Shown piece after piece: positions 15,364-24,315 of a stretch of 58,550 nucleotides of DNA. Position numbers and translations under genes: made by a program. The DNA is from JAVBQJ01 sp031549115 (GTDB lineage Bacteria; Verrucomicrobiota; Lentisphaeria; Victivallales; Victivallaceae). Below the pieces are notes generated by a model, which did no database searches, was not told the origin of the DNA, and saw nothing but the letters and a program-made list of their open reading frames with translations. The stretch spans positions 1 to 58,550 of the forward strand of contig JAVBQJ010000145.1 of the NCBI GenBank assembly GCA_031549115.1. Reading direction: 5' to 3'. The number at the start of each line of letters is the position of its first letter. Position 1 is the first letter of the stretch.

Positions 15364-17508
15364 TTACTCGGATTTCGTCAGCGAGATCACCGCCGCGCTC
15401 TGCGGCGGCAAGGTCAATTCGAAGCTCAACTCCGAATCGACCGTCACCTCCCGGTCGTCGATCAGGCCGGCCGGATAAACGGCATGCAAGGTATAGCTCC
15501 CCGGTCCGGCGGCCGCATCGGAAATCGTGAATTTCGCGGTTTGCTCCTGGGCCACCAGGTTGACGGCCGCGAGGCCCAGCGAGCCGTCGCGCGCCTGCCA
15601 CAGCGAAGCCCGGACAGCCGGCCAGTCGATTGCCAGCAGCATCGCGAAATTCTTCCATTTGGCGTTGAACCGGAGCAGGTCGCCTTCGACCTTCGGCTCC
15701 CGGAGCATTTCCCCCATGGCCAGATAATCGCTTCCGGCATAGCGGGCGCGGGCGACCTCCCGTTGGAAGGCCTTCGCTTCCGGCGGGCACGGCGCATGCA
15801 ACGGCGCCCAGCCGAGCTGGACCCCCTGCAAATACTGCTGCGCCAATTTCGGCAGCCACTCTTCTTCGATTTCGAAGTAATAACCGAAGCTCGCCCGGTA
15901 CCCCGAATAAACCGCCATCCAGATCGGCGCCAGGAAGGGCGCGCCTTCGTTGCAGCGCAAAAAGATATCGAAGTCATAGGGCTCGGCGCCGCTTTCGGTG
16001 GTCAGAAACACGAAACGTCCGTCTTTCTGCGCCTCTTCGCGTATATTCTCGATCATGCGGGCATAGCCCTCGACCCAATGCTTGCCGCCGCCGAGCGGAT
16101 GCCCGTGGTTCGGGTCGAAGCACAGGTCGGGCGGAACGCAGCCGACCTGATCCAGATAAATGCCGTCGACATTCATCTCGTCGACCAGCTGTCGGGTCAG
16201 CGGCAGATATTTGTGCTGCCAGTAGTCGGTGGCCGGACACAGCGGGGTCAATTTCACCCCTTCGCCGGAGGCCCACACTTCGGTTTTGGTTTCAGCGCCG
16301 CCGGGCTCTTTGGCGATATATTGATCCGCGCCGTCCTCTTTCCAGGAGGGAGACGCCTGGTCGATCAAGTGGCAGTTGATGTAGGGCATGATTTTCATCC
16401 CCTGATCCTGAAGCTCTTTGCCGTATGGAAAGACCGAATCCATCGGCGGCCAGAAATCCGGATACTGCGTATCGAAGGTAATCTGGTGCCAGTGATACAG
16501 GTGAACCGCCGAAGGCACCTCCAGATACTCGCCCAATTCCAGCGCCTTCTGTTGGTTTTCATCGGTCATGCCGTGAAATCCGATCCAGATCGGCAGCTTT
16601 TTAAACCAGTCCGGCCAGTCCGTGCGGTCGGCAATCGCCGGGCGGTCTTTCATCCAATCGGACTCCGCCAGAACCCATTCCCGGTAGAGCTTGGCGGCGT
16701 CGAACCAGTCGCCGCCGAGGATGCCGACCATGACCGGATACGGCTGTTCGTATTTTTTCCCGGGTACGCCCATGTCTTCCGGGTATTGGACGGTCTGGTA
16801 GGTCAACCCCTTGCCGCGGTCACGGGATGCGGTGAAGTTGAAGCCTTTGACGTAACCGTGCGGGTCGTGGGCGGCGAGATAGAGACTGCGGTTGTCCTCG
16901 GTCAGCCCCAGAAACTGCATCGAACAGAGCGCGTTCGGATAGGTGCCGCCGAAGCCGTTGCCCATCACCGGATCCCGCTCCACCATGCCGGTGCCGAACG
17001 GGGTGAAGAGGTCACCCGCGGGCCCGACACTCAAACCTTCGATCAAAGGGAATTTGACCGTCCACAATCCGAGTGTCTCCGACCGGTTTTCCACCTCGAT
17101 GCGCCAATCGGTCAACTCCGTGCCCGCCGCCGTCCCGATATGGACGGTCACATCGACGGTATCCTCATTCTGGAGCTTTAAATTTTTCCAATGCAAAGTC
17201 AAACTTTCGCCGGCGACGGCGCGGACCTCCGGCGTCACGCCCCGGGCCGTCAAAATCTGCGCCTGCGCCTCCCCACCGTCGGGCGGGCGGAATTCCAGCT
17301 GCCACAGACCCGACTCCACCGACGGAGCCGGCAGTACGAAATTACCCTTCCCGTCAACCGCCTGCGCCAGGAAAGCCCGCCCGTCGCTGATGGCGAAGCC
17401 GAACTCCCCCGATCCGGTTTTGACCGTATACAACTCCTCCGCCGCCAACGCTGTCCATGCTCCGAACAGCAATGCCGCCGACAGGATTATCGATTGCCCT
17501 TTTCCCAT
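15364..17508 (-). CDS. Secreted DUF6259-type glycosidase-like protein
   Basis: A 714-aa protein. ATG 17508 is chosen over the upstream TTG 17532 because GAGGGG precedes it and it opens a clean signal peptide (MGKGQSIILSAALLFGAWTA). An N-terminal beta-sandwich (about 25-250) is followed by a TIM-barrel region (about 270-600). The barrel contains VHLYHWHQITFDTQYPDFWP, MKIMPYINCHLID and MNVDGIYLDQVG, the last a probable barrel strand with catalytic Asp. A beta domain ends the protein. This matches DUF6259 proteins, distantly like GH13/GH36-type enzymes. It sits between a GH36-like gene and the ADP-ribosylglycohydrolase. Substrate unknown. Confidence 0.8.
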   Translation of the reverse strand: MGKGQSIILSAALLFGAWTALAAEELYTVKTGSGEFGFAISDGRAFLAQAVDGKGNFVLPAPSVESGLWQLEFRPPDGGEAQAQILTARGVTPEVRAVAGESLTLHWKNLKLQNEDTVDVTVHIGTAAGTELTDWRIEVENRSETLGLWTVKFPLIEGLSVGPAGDLFTPFGTGMVERDPVMGNGFGGTYPNALCSMQFLGLTEDNRSLYLAAHDPHGYVKGFNFTASRDRGKGLTYQTVQYPEDMGVPGKKYEQPYPVMVGILGGDWFDAAKLYREWVLAESDWMKDRPAIADRTDWPDWFKKLPIWIGFHGMTDENQQKALELGEYLEVPSAVHLYHWHQITFDTQYPDFWPPMDSVFPYGKELQDQGMKIMPYINCHLIDQASPSWKEDGADQYIAKEPGGAETKTEVWASGEGVKLTPLCPATDYWQHKYLPLTRQLVDEMNVDGIYLDQVGCVPPDLCFDPNHGHPLGGGKHWVEGYARMIENIREEAQKDGRFVFLTTESGAEPYDFDIFLRCNEGAPFLAPIWMAVYSGYRASFGYYFEIEEEWLPKLAQQYLQGVQLGWAPLHAPCPPEAKAFQREVARARYAGSDYLAMGEMLREPKVEGDLLRFNAKWKNFAMLLAIDWPAVRASLWQARDGSLGLAAVNLVAQEQTAKFTISDAAAGPGSYTLHAVYPAGLIDDREVTVDSELSFELTLPPQSAAVISLTKSE

Positions 17509-17528
17509 TTCTTCCCCTCGCCTCTCGC

Positions 17529-19709
17529 TCAATTCGCTCTTACCTGCAGGATGACGGCACTGCCGGCGGGAATGCGCCAGGTTACCGTATCGTTCGTCGC
17601 ATAATTCCGCTCCGGACCCGGAGCCGGGTAGAATTCACGGATCGCGCCTCCGTTTTTCCCCGTGAAGCCGGCCTCGTCGGCATCGAAGCGGAATTGCGCC
17701 TCCATATCTTTTTCACTTGAATTGAACCAGAAAAAGTAGCCGTTTCCGTCAACCAAATGCGCATAACCGTCCGGATGTCCGGCCGCCGGCCACGCGGGAA
17801 AGTCATGACGCGCCATCAGATATTTTTCATTCGTCCGCGCCCAGTCCAGCCAATATTTGATCCGCTCCCGGTCGGCCTTCGGGAAGTCCTCATCGTGCGC
17901 CGTCGGCAGATAGAAGAGCATATTCGGCGTGCACGCAATCGCGCTCAGCATCACGAAATCCATTTTATCATGCGGCCACTTCGGGTGGATCTCCGGATGA
18001 TAATGGCTCGGGAACAGCAGCGTCGAATCGATCCAATGCGGCACGAAATGCTGGTGCACGCGAATTCGCGACGACGTGCGGATGGCATTTCCCGCCAGCA
18101 GGTTGTCCTCGCCGGAACCGGCTTCGATCAGCGTGAAGCAGAAATCGCTGCCGCGCAGCGCCCAGACACCCTGGTCCATCACCGGGCGGCATTGCGCCAG
18201 ATAGGTTTCGGGATACTCCTGCCGGATCATATCGACAATGCGCCGTATCGCCAATTGGCAGGTATATTCGGAGTCCACCGGCAGATGCCGGTGATCGGTC
18301 GCCGCACATTGCACCGGAATGGTCGTGGTCGAATACGCGCCGGTTCCCCAGCAATCGCCGTCCAGCAGACACGCCCCGTAATATCCGGTATTCATCGCGT
18401 CGCGGTAGATCCCCAGCAGCCAGTCGATGAAGCCGTACGAACCCAGGCAATTTCCCGATTGCGTCCGGAAGTTTTCATAATTCGGATTGGGATTTTCGCA
18501 CGGAATGATCCGGCGCTCCCACTCCGGGCGGTCGGGGCAGAAGGGAGCCCCGTAGGGGCGCCACGGATGGGTTTTGTTGAAGGTCGGCCAGAGACCGAGG
18601 TTCAATCCCAGCTTCTTCGCATACTCCGCCATCCGTCGCGGCAGTTCCCCCATCGTGTAGTGGTCGCCGGAGCGCAGGCTGTTCATCTTGGCGATCTCGC
18701 CGCCCCACGGGTGCGGATCCGACAAGCCGTCCATGCCGCACTCCTTGATGACATCCAACGCGTGCAAGTCACGCTGCAAGGTTTCGGGGGTGTACTCCTC
18801 CTGCGCCATGTCGCAGTGCCAGCCGCAGGCCAAAGCCACGATGCCGAAGCGCGGTTTCCCCATGACTTTCTGCGTCATCGCCGTAACCGCCATTGATTCG
18901 GCCCTCGTGGGGCGGCGGTCGGCGGGCTGCTTCCACGGATTCGGCGCCGCCGATCCGCCGGCGCTGGACAATTGCACCAACTCGTTATTCAGGATGCCGC
19001 CCTTGAAATAATCGGAATCAAAGACCCCGCGGTCGACCGCCAGCTGCCACTCCTCACGGTAGCGCGCATCCAGACGGCTGTTGGCGTATACGCCGAAAAA
19101 TACCGCTTCACAGGCCAGGGTTTCCCCGGCCCGCAAATGCATCATCGGCCGGATCGCCAGATGAATGCGGTCGTTTCCGATCTCGGAAATGTCGAATACC
19201 GCCTCCAGCCCGATGAAAAATCCGCCCTTTTGATTGCGCCCGAAACAGAGACGCGACGGCTCGGTATCCTGGTCGCGGTAACAATTCCAGATCTGATGGT
19301 TCGGCATCTCGTCGAAGGTGGCGAAGTCGATGTAACGGTACTCCGACAACGCGGTATCCTCCCGTTCGGGGCACAGCGCGAAATCGAACAGGGTGACCGT
19401 GGTCAGTTCGATATCGCGCCGGGGATACAACGTCAATTTGCCTTCGGCGAAATGCGCGTCTTCGTCCAGGCTCCAGACGCACTCCACGCGGCCGAAGTCG
19501 CCGGTATAGAAGATTTCAGCTCTGCTGCGGTCCCAGCACTTGACTTCTCCGGCAAATTCGCTTTGCCGGTAAATTCTCTCCGTGGTATGGATGACAAAGC
19601 CGTTATCCCGGCAGGAATGGGCACTTCGGGTCAGGTGGTTGGTGAAACTCTCCAAACTTCCCGAATCCGAAAATTCCATACGCAACTTCGAGGATTCTAA
19701 AATACGCAT
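17529..19709 (-). CDS. GH36-like (clan GH-D) glycosidase, cytoplasmic
   Basis: A 726-aa protein without signal peptide. N-terminal beta-sandwich to about residue 280, then a TIM barrel with GIVALACGWHCDM, LGLNLGLWPTFNKTHPW and GYYGACLLDGDCWGTGAYST, spacing like alpha-galactosidase-type GH36 proteins, and a C-terminal beta domain (WRIPAGSAVILQVRAN). ATG 19709 is preferred over TTG 19724 because GAGAGAAG sits at normal distance. The stop is 20 bp from the next gene start. The enzyme would act on imported oligosaccharides or glycosides. The exact catalytic residues cannot be fixed, so alpha-galactosidase activity is only an inference. Confidence 0.75.
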   Translation of the reverse strand: MRILESSKLRMEFSDSGSLESFTNHLTRSAHSCRDNGFVIHTTERIYRQSEFAGEVKCWDRSRAEIFYTGDFGRVECVWSLDEDAHFAEGKLTLYPRRDIELTTVTLFDFALCPEREDTALSEYRYIDFATFDEMPNHQIWNCYRDQDTEPSRLCFGRNQKGGFFIGLEAVFDISEIGNDRIHLAIRPMMHLRAGETLACEAVFFGVYANSRLDARYREEWQLAVDRGVFDSDYFKGGILNNELVQLSSAGGSAAPNPWKQPADRRPTRAESMAVTAMTQKVMGKPRFGIVALACGWHCDMAQEEYTPETLQRDLHALDVIKECGMDGLSDPHPWGGEIAKMNSLRSGDHYTMGELPRRMAEYAKKLGLNLGLWPTFNKTHPWRPYGAPFCPDRPEWERRIIPCENPNPNYENFRTQSGNCLGSYGFIDWLLGIYRDAMNTGYYGACLLDGDCWGTGAYSTTTIPVQCAATDHRHLPVDSEYTCQLAIRRIVDMIRQEYPETYLAQCRPVMDQGVWALRGSDFCFTLIEAGSGEDNLLAGNAIRTSSRIRVHQHFVPHWIDSTLLFPSHYHPEIHPKWPHDKMDFVMLSAIACTPNMLFYLPTAHDEDFPKADRERIKYWLDWARTNEKYLMARHDFPAWPAAGHPDGYAHLVDGNGYFFWFNSSEKDMEAQFRFDADEAGFTGKNGGAIREFYPAPGPERNYATNDTVTWRIPAGSAVILQVRAN

Positions 19710-19768
19710 CACATCTTCTCTCAATCTAAAAATAATTGTCTTCGCGCCGCAGTGGAGCTTTTATCGGG

Positions 19769-20410
19769 TTACTTGCCCAGCCAGAGCAAATCCGTGTTGT
19801 CCTGAATCTTTTTCATATCGGTACGTTCGACGTGAAAATCGCCGTAGAGAACATTCATCCCCTTATTGTGATCGTAGCGCGCGTGCTCCTCAGTGCAATG
19901 GGCGCGCTGCACCACAAAGTCCGGCCACATACCATTGTTCGTCGGCTTCGTTTCCCCCATCATCAGAGCGGAGCTCGGCGAATTGATACTGGTAATGGTG
20001 GAGTAGGTGTTGACAATATTCAGAAGCGGATAGTGGAAAATGGAAGCATTCAATCCGTAATTGGAGAAAGGCGAATTGGCTCCGGACGGACACTGCGTGA
20101 TTGCATACGATCCCGAGGGCAGAGTGCCGCCGACATACGACTCGATGAAAGTCGGGATATGCGGATTGGTGCCGTTCCACGCCGGCGGGAAATTCCAGTA
20201 GTACGGCTCCTGTACCGACGGCAGAAAATCGTTCCAATCATTCGTGTACATCATCATCGCCGTGCCGATTTGCTTCTGGTTGCTGACACATTTGATGCCC
20301 TGGGCCGCCGCGCGCGCCTTCGACAGCGCGGGCAGCAGCATGCTGGCGAGAATCGCGATAATCGCTATCACAACCAGCAGTTCAATCAATGTAAATACCG
20401 TCTTTTTCAT
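19769..20410 (-). CDS. Pseudopilin-like protein (H-X9-DG type)
   Basis: A 213-aa protein beginning MKKTVFTLIELLVVIAII followed by LLPALSKARAAAQ, the prepilin cleavage and helix region. The C-terminal motif is DHNKGMNVLYGDFHVERTD, where DF replaces the usual DG. AAGGAG lies about 9 nt before ATG 20410. Second gene of the minus-strand operon, 46 bp after the regulator and ahead of the GH36-like gene. Confidence 0.92.
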   Translation of the reverse strand: MKKTVFTLIELLVVIAIIAILASMLLPALSKARAAAQGIKCVSNQKQIGTAMMMYTNDWNDFLPSVQEPYYWNFPPAWNGTNPHIPTFIESYVGGTLPSGSYAITQCPSGANSPFSNYGLNASIFHYPLLNIVNTYSTITSINSPSSALMMGETKPTNNGMWPDFVVQRAHCTEEHARYDHNKGMNVLYGDFHVERTDMKKIQDNTDLLWLGK

Positions 20411-20456
20411 CTTCGTTGCTCCTTTGTTCTTTCCTTAGTTTGGTTCTATTGGTGAG

Positions 20457-21536
20457 TCAACAATCTTTATTAATCCGGATAACCGGCTTAAAATATTCCT
20501 GTACCACAGTCTCGGCATCGACACTCTCGTCGCAGACATACTCCAGCGCCCGGCGCAATTGCGCTTCGAAGTCGAAAATAATGCCGTCCTCCTCTTCGGC
20601 GCCGAGGCTGCCGTTGTTCAATGACAGAAACAGGAAACGCTTCTGTTGCTGAATTCCGGCCTCGGTCAGCATCCGGCGGCAGAGCATGGCCATTTCCGCG
20701 CCGCAGCACAAAATCGCACAACGCTCCGGCAATGCCGCCAGCTCCGGCAAATGTTCTTCCAGTTGCGCCAGCTTCGAGCGATTCGCGCTCTCTTCGTCGG
20801 TCCGAAAGTATGCTTCCCAGTTCTGGCAGCAGATCCAGGCCGGCTCCGTCATGCCGAGGCCGCGGGTCAACTCGTAAACGCCTTCGCGCATTTCAGTCAT
20901 GAACGGACTGTTCACGTGGTTGAAAAGCAGTGCCACATGCCGGCAGTTGCGCTGCAGCGCGGCGGCTACTCCGAGCCGGCCGGCCGCGCGATAATCGGGC
21001 AGGAAAAACGATTCCCGCCCCATGCCCCGATGCGTGTAGTGCGAAAGATGCGCCACTTTCATCCCTTTCCGACGCATCTCCTCATAAACTTCGGTGTTCA
21101 AAGGTTCCACCGGAGTCGCCGAGATGACCACCCCGGCGAAGCCTTCCTGGCACGCCTGTTCCAGAAATTGCCGTTCCAGTTTGGGGTCCTGAAAGTCCGC
21201 GAAGGCGTCATAGGCGGAGACGAACCACCCCTGCCGCTGCCATTCGATTTTCAACTTCTCAATCAACTCATAATAGCCCATGCGCAACAGGACGGCGCCG
21301 ATAATGCGTTTATGGGGCAGAACGTTCGCTTTCCGGGTTTCCGGCGCGGACTCCAACTGATTGTCTCCCCCCACCACCCCTTCCTGGCGCAACACATTGA
21401 TGGCCTGACGGATGCTGGATACACTGCAACCGTAACGCTGCGCCAATTCCCGGTGCGGCGGCAAAAAACCGCCGTGTCCGATCGTCTTCCGCCTGACATC
21501 CTCGCGTAACAAATTTAAATAACGTCGCCCTGCCAT
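20457..21536 (-). CDS. GntR-type HTH regulator with LacI-like sensor domain
   Basis: A 359-aa protein. The N-terminal winged helix (residues about 5-60) contains FLPPHRELAQRYGCSVSSIR and INVLRQEGVV. A type I periplasmic-binding-like domain follows (RIIGAVLLRMGYYELIEKLK, GVVISATPVEPLN, LPDYRAAGRLGVAAALQRNC). This AraR-like architecture usually represses sugar genes. It heads the minus-strand operon down to 13913 and is divergent from a GH38 mannosidase gene, so it may control both. Promoter at 21576-21604. Ligand unknown. Confidence 0.88.
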   Translation of the reverse strand: MAGRRYLNLLREDVRRKTIGHGGFLPPHRELAQRYGCSVSSIRQAINVLRQEGVVGGDNQLESAPETRKANVLPHKRIIGAVLLRMGYYELIEKLKIEWQRQGWFVSAYDAFADFQDPKLERQFLEQACQEGFAGVVISATPVEPLNTEVYEEMRRKGMKVAHLSHYTHRGMGRESFFLPDYRAAGRLGVAAALQRNCRHVALLFNHVNSPFMTEMREGVYELTRGLGMTEPAWICCQNWEAYFRTDEESANRSKLAQLEEHLPELAALPERCAILCCGAEMAMLCRRMLTEAGIQQQKRFLFLSLNNGSLGAEEEDGIIFDFEAQLRRALEYVCDESVDAETVVQEYFKPVIRINKDC

Positions 21537-21575
21537 ATCGTCCTGAAAACCTTGATTATTCTGTGCTGTTATAAT

Positions 21576-21604
21576 AGTATAGCGTATTTTTCAAAAAAAG
21601 TCAA
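21576..21604 (-). promoter_or_regulatory. Promoter of the 20457-21536 regulator operon
   Basis: On the minus strand TTGACT (complement of 21599-21604), a 17-bp spacer and TATACT (complement of 21576-21581). Confidence 0.75.
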
Positions 21605-21713
21605 TCCTTTTTCGGAACTTTTTTGTTACTTTTTGCGATATGACATTTTCCCATCCCGGCCGGCAAGTGGAATCCCATCTAAAAATACCACAATACAAGC
21701 AGAAAAATAACAC

Positions 21714-21744
21714 TTTTTGTCACATTTAAAAATAATGACAAAAA
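21714..21744. promoter_or_regulatory. Inverted repeat in the divergent regulator/mannosidase region
   Basis: Perfect 9-bp arms TTTTTGTCA (21714-21722) and TGACAAAAA (21736-21744) with a 13-bp spacer. It lies just upstream of the mannosidase promoter, so it could be an operator for the neighbouring GntR-type protein. Confidence 0.5.
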
Positions 21745-21759
21745 TTAACAATCCCGATA

Positions 21760-21787
21760 TTGAAAATATTACGGATGCCAGTATAGT
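21760..21787 (+). promoter_or_regulatory. Probable promoter of the first GH38 gene
   Basis: TTGAAA (21760-21765), 16-bp spacer, TATAGT (21782-21787), 39 bp before ATG 21827. Match is moderate. Confidence 0.55.
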
Positions 21788-21826
21788 AAGAACCAATAGA
21801 GTATTCCCAAACAGAAAGGCGGCATC

Positions 21827-24223
21827 ATGGCGACGACAACGGTTCATTTGTTACCGAATGCACATATCGATCCGGTGTGGATGTGGGATTGGAGCGAAGG
21901 CCTCAGCGAGGGGGTGCGGACCTGCCGGAGCATTTTGAACTTGCTCGACGAATATGACGAGCTGACCTTTTTGCGCGGCGAGTCGGCGATTTACGAACAT
22001 GTCGAAAAGCGCGATCCGGAGACCTTCGCGCGCATTGCCGCCTACATTGTCCGGGGCCGCTGGGAACCGGTCGGCGGTCAATACATCCAACCCGACAACA
22101 ATATGCCGTCCACATGGACGGCGTTGCGGCAATTTGAAGTCGGCTGCCGCTATTTCAAAGAAAAATTCAATTACGATATCGAAATCGGCTGGCTGGCGGA
22201 CGCGTTCGGGCATGGCCGCGGCACCCCGGAAATTTTTACGGCCGCCGGAATGCGTTATTTCGCGCTCACACGACCGCAGGAATGGATCTGCCCGATCGGC
22301 TCGCCGCTCTTTCGCTGGCAGGGCCAGGGCGGCAGCGAGTTGTTGTGCCTGCGCAGCCCCGGCGGTATTTATGCCAGCGAGCGCAGCCCGATGGACAGCA
22401 CCTTTCCGACGCGAATGATCGAAAAGGTGCTGCGCGAACAGCAGGACTCGTTCCTGCCGCACCTGGCGTTGCCCTTCGGGATGGGGGATCACGGCGGCGG
22501 ACCGTCACGGCGGCACATCGACGCGGTCCTGGCATGGCGGGAAGCGCACCCCGAGGTGAAGGTATGCTTCTCGACGTGGCGCGATTACTTTGCCGCCGTC
22601 GAGCCATACCGGGCCCAGGCGCCGGTATTCACCGGAGAAGTCAACTTCTGCCAGCGCGGCTGTTACAGCTCCACGCTCAAGTTGAAGCGCTACTACCGCA
22701 TGGCGGAAAGCCGGCTGAACCGCGCCGCCAAGGTCAGTCAATTGCTGACCGGAAACGAATTGCCGGAGGATCTGGTCAAGGGGATCTGCTTCAACGCCTT
22801 CCACGACATCCTGCCGGGGACGCTGCCCGAAAGCGCGCTGCACCAGCAAATGCAGTGGCTCGGCGGCCTGCTGCATCGCGGACGGGAATTCGAATTCGAC
22901 ACCTTGTATCAACTGGGTCGCCGGCTCGACACGACCGTGGCGGCGCCGGACGAGGCGGACGCTCCGGAAGCGGTTCCGCATGTGATTTTCAACCCCTGGC
23001 CCTATGCATACAAGGGGTTGATGGAGCTGGAGTTGGCCCTGGATTGGCGCCCGGTATGGGAATACCGGCAATCGGATGACGGCTATGAACCGTTTGAAGT
23101 GCGCAATTCGGCCCAAAAAGTCGTGTCATTCCAGCGTATCGAGGCCGAAACCCGGGCGCTGGTGCAATTGCCTCCGTGGCGTTACCGGGTGGTGTTCGAG
23201 GTCGATCTGCCCCCCTCCGGCTGGGAGGTCATGAGCTTCGGGTACCGCAAAAATCCGGAACGGCCGCAAGCCCCGGCCTCTCCGGCGACAGCGGCGGAGC
23301 ATGGCATTGCCAACGGTTTTTACCGGGTGGAAGCGCGCGTGGGTTCCCATGTCCTGCAGGTGTATCACCATGACCGGGCCCTCCCCATTCAGCTCGGCCT
23401 GTTTGACGATCCGACGGGCTCCTGGGGAGATATGAGTGAGCTTCCGAAAAATTCACATGCCCTGGAATTACGGGAACAGTGGACCATCACCGAGGTTAAA
23501 GTATTGGAAAAGGGGCCGTTGCGCGCCGCGCTCTGGGTGCAAATGGCGGGAGCAAAGAGCAAAATCGAATTGATTCTGCGCCTCAGCGCCGATCGGGAAG
23601 CGCTGGATATTTCAACCCGAATCTCCTGGCTCGACCGGTCGCGGCGATTGAAAATGCTCTTTCCCCAGGGCGAAATGGTGGATTATGACGTTCCCGGCGG
23701 CATGATGCGCCGCGGGGAAACCGCGCTGGTACCGGGAGGCCGGCACCAGCGCATTTATCCACATGGCCTGGAACAGGAAGGCTTTGCCGTCTTGAGCAAT
23801 ACCCTGTATGGCTTTGAGAATGAGGGAGGCCACTTTGCGGCCGTATTGGCGCGCGGGTGCCGTCATTCGACCGACGAGGTGGCGAGCGCGGAGGAGTTCC
23901 ACCAACACCCGGTGGCGGACCACGGCGAACTGTTGGGCGAACTCATCCTGACGACCAGCGATGCGCCGGTGGAAAAGTACAGTGAATTGCTGGAGCAGCC
24001 TCCGGTTTTCTGGATGGAAGCGCCGCACCGGGGCGAATTGCCGCGCCGGGGCACGATCGGATTCGAGCTGTCGGATTCGGGTTTGAAATGGCTCGACGGC
24101 CACGCGGATTGCCTCCGGCTGCAGAACCGGAGTTCCCAGGATATTCTCTGGCAGGGAAAGGTTTTCAAGCCATGGCGGATTACCGCGGTCAAGGCCCCCT
24201 GGCAGCCATTGCTTGAAGCCTGA
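21827..24223 (+). CDS. GH38 alpha-mannosidase, cytoplasmic
   Basis: A 798-aa retaining alpha-mannosidase. The N-terminal catalytic domain has the zinc ligands HID at residues 13-15 (NAHIDPVWMWDW), the substrate region GQYIQPDNNMPS, and WLADAFGH with the nucleophile Asp at residue 125. The central three-helix and C-terminal beta domains follow (VIFNPWPYAYKG). No signal peptide, so it likely trims imported mannosides. AAAGGCGG precedes ATG 21827. It is divergent from the GntR-type regulator and ends before a hairpin at 24236. One of two GH38 genes here, only weakly alike. Alpha-1,2/1,3/1,6 preference cannot be read. Confidence 0.92.
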   Translation: MATTTVHLLPNAHIDPVWMWDWSEGLSEGVRTCRSILNLLDEYDELTFLRGESAIYEHVEKRDPETFARIAAYIVRGRWEPVGGQYIQPDNNMPSTWTALRQFEVGCRYFKEKFNYDIEIGWLADAFGHGRGTPEIFTAAGMRYFALTRPQEWICPIGSPLFRWQGQGGSELLCLRSPGGIYASERSPMDSTFPTRMIEKVLREQQDSFLPHLALPFGMGDHGGGPSRRHIDAVLAWREAHPEVKVCFSTWRDYFAAVEPYRAQAPVFTGEVNFCQRGCYSSTLKLKRYYRMAESRLNRAAKVSQLLTGNELPEDLVKGICFNAFHDILPGTLPESALHQQMQWLGGLLHRGREFEFDTLYQLGRRLDTTVAAPDEADAPEAVPHVIFNPWPYAYKGLMELELALDWRPVWEYRQSDDGYEPFEVRNSAQKVVSFQRIEAETRALVQLPPWRYRVVFEVDLPPSGWEVMSFGYRKNPERPQAPASPATAAEHGIANGFYRVEARVGSHVLQVYHHDRALPIQLGLFDDPTGSWGDMSELPKNSHALELREQWTITEVKVLEKGPLRAALWVQMAGAKSKIELILRLSADREALDISTRISWLDRSRRLKMLFPQGEMVDYDVPGGMMRRGETALVPGGRHQRIYPHGLEQEGFAVLSNTLYGFENEGGHFAAVLARGCRHSTDEVASAEEFHQHPVADHGELLGELILTTSDAPVEKYSELLEQPPVFWMEAPHRGELPRRGTIGFELSDSGLKWLDGHADCLRLQNRSSQDILWQGKVFKPWRITAVKAPWQPLLEA

Positions 24224-24235
24224 AGAGCGCAACGT

Positions 24236-24267
24236 GTTTGGCGGAGTCGAAGCACCCTCCGCCAAAC
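24236..24267. terminator. Hairpin between convergent genes
   Basis: GTTTGGCGGAG (24236-24246) pairs with CTCCGCCAAAC (24257-24267), an 11-bp perfect stem with a 10-nt loop and no T-run. It lies 12 bp after the mannosidase stop. The left half and loop resemble 58467-58494. Confidence 0.6.
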
Positions 24268-24315
24268 CGTCGATGCCCCTTACGGACAGGAGATGAAACT
24301 CTCCCGGTCTTCATT

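Noticed and set aside
13469..17181. Two long plus-strand frames (623 and 614 codons) opposite the ADP-ribosylglycohydrolase and DUF6259 genes
   Set aside because: Antisense shadows; the minus-strand genes carry clear family motifs and these frames carry none.
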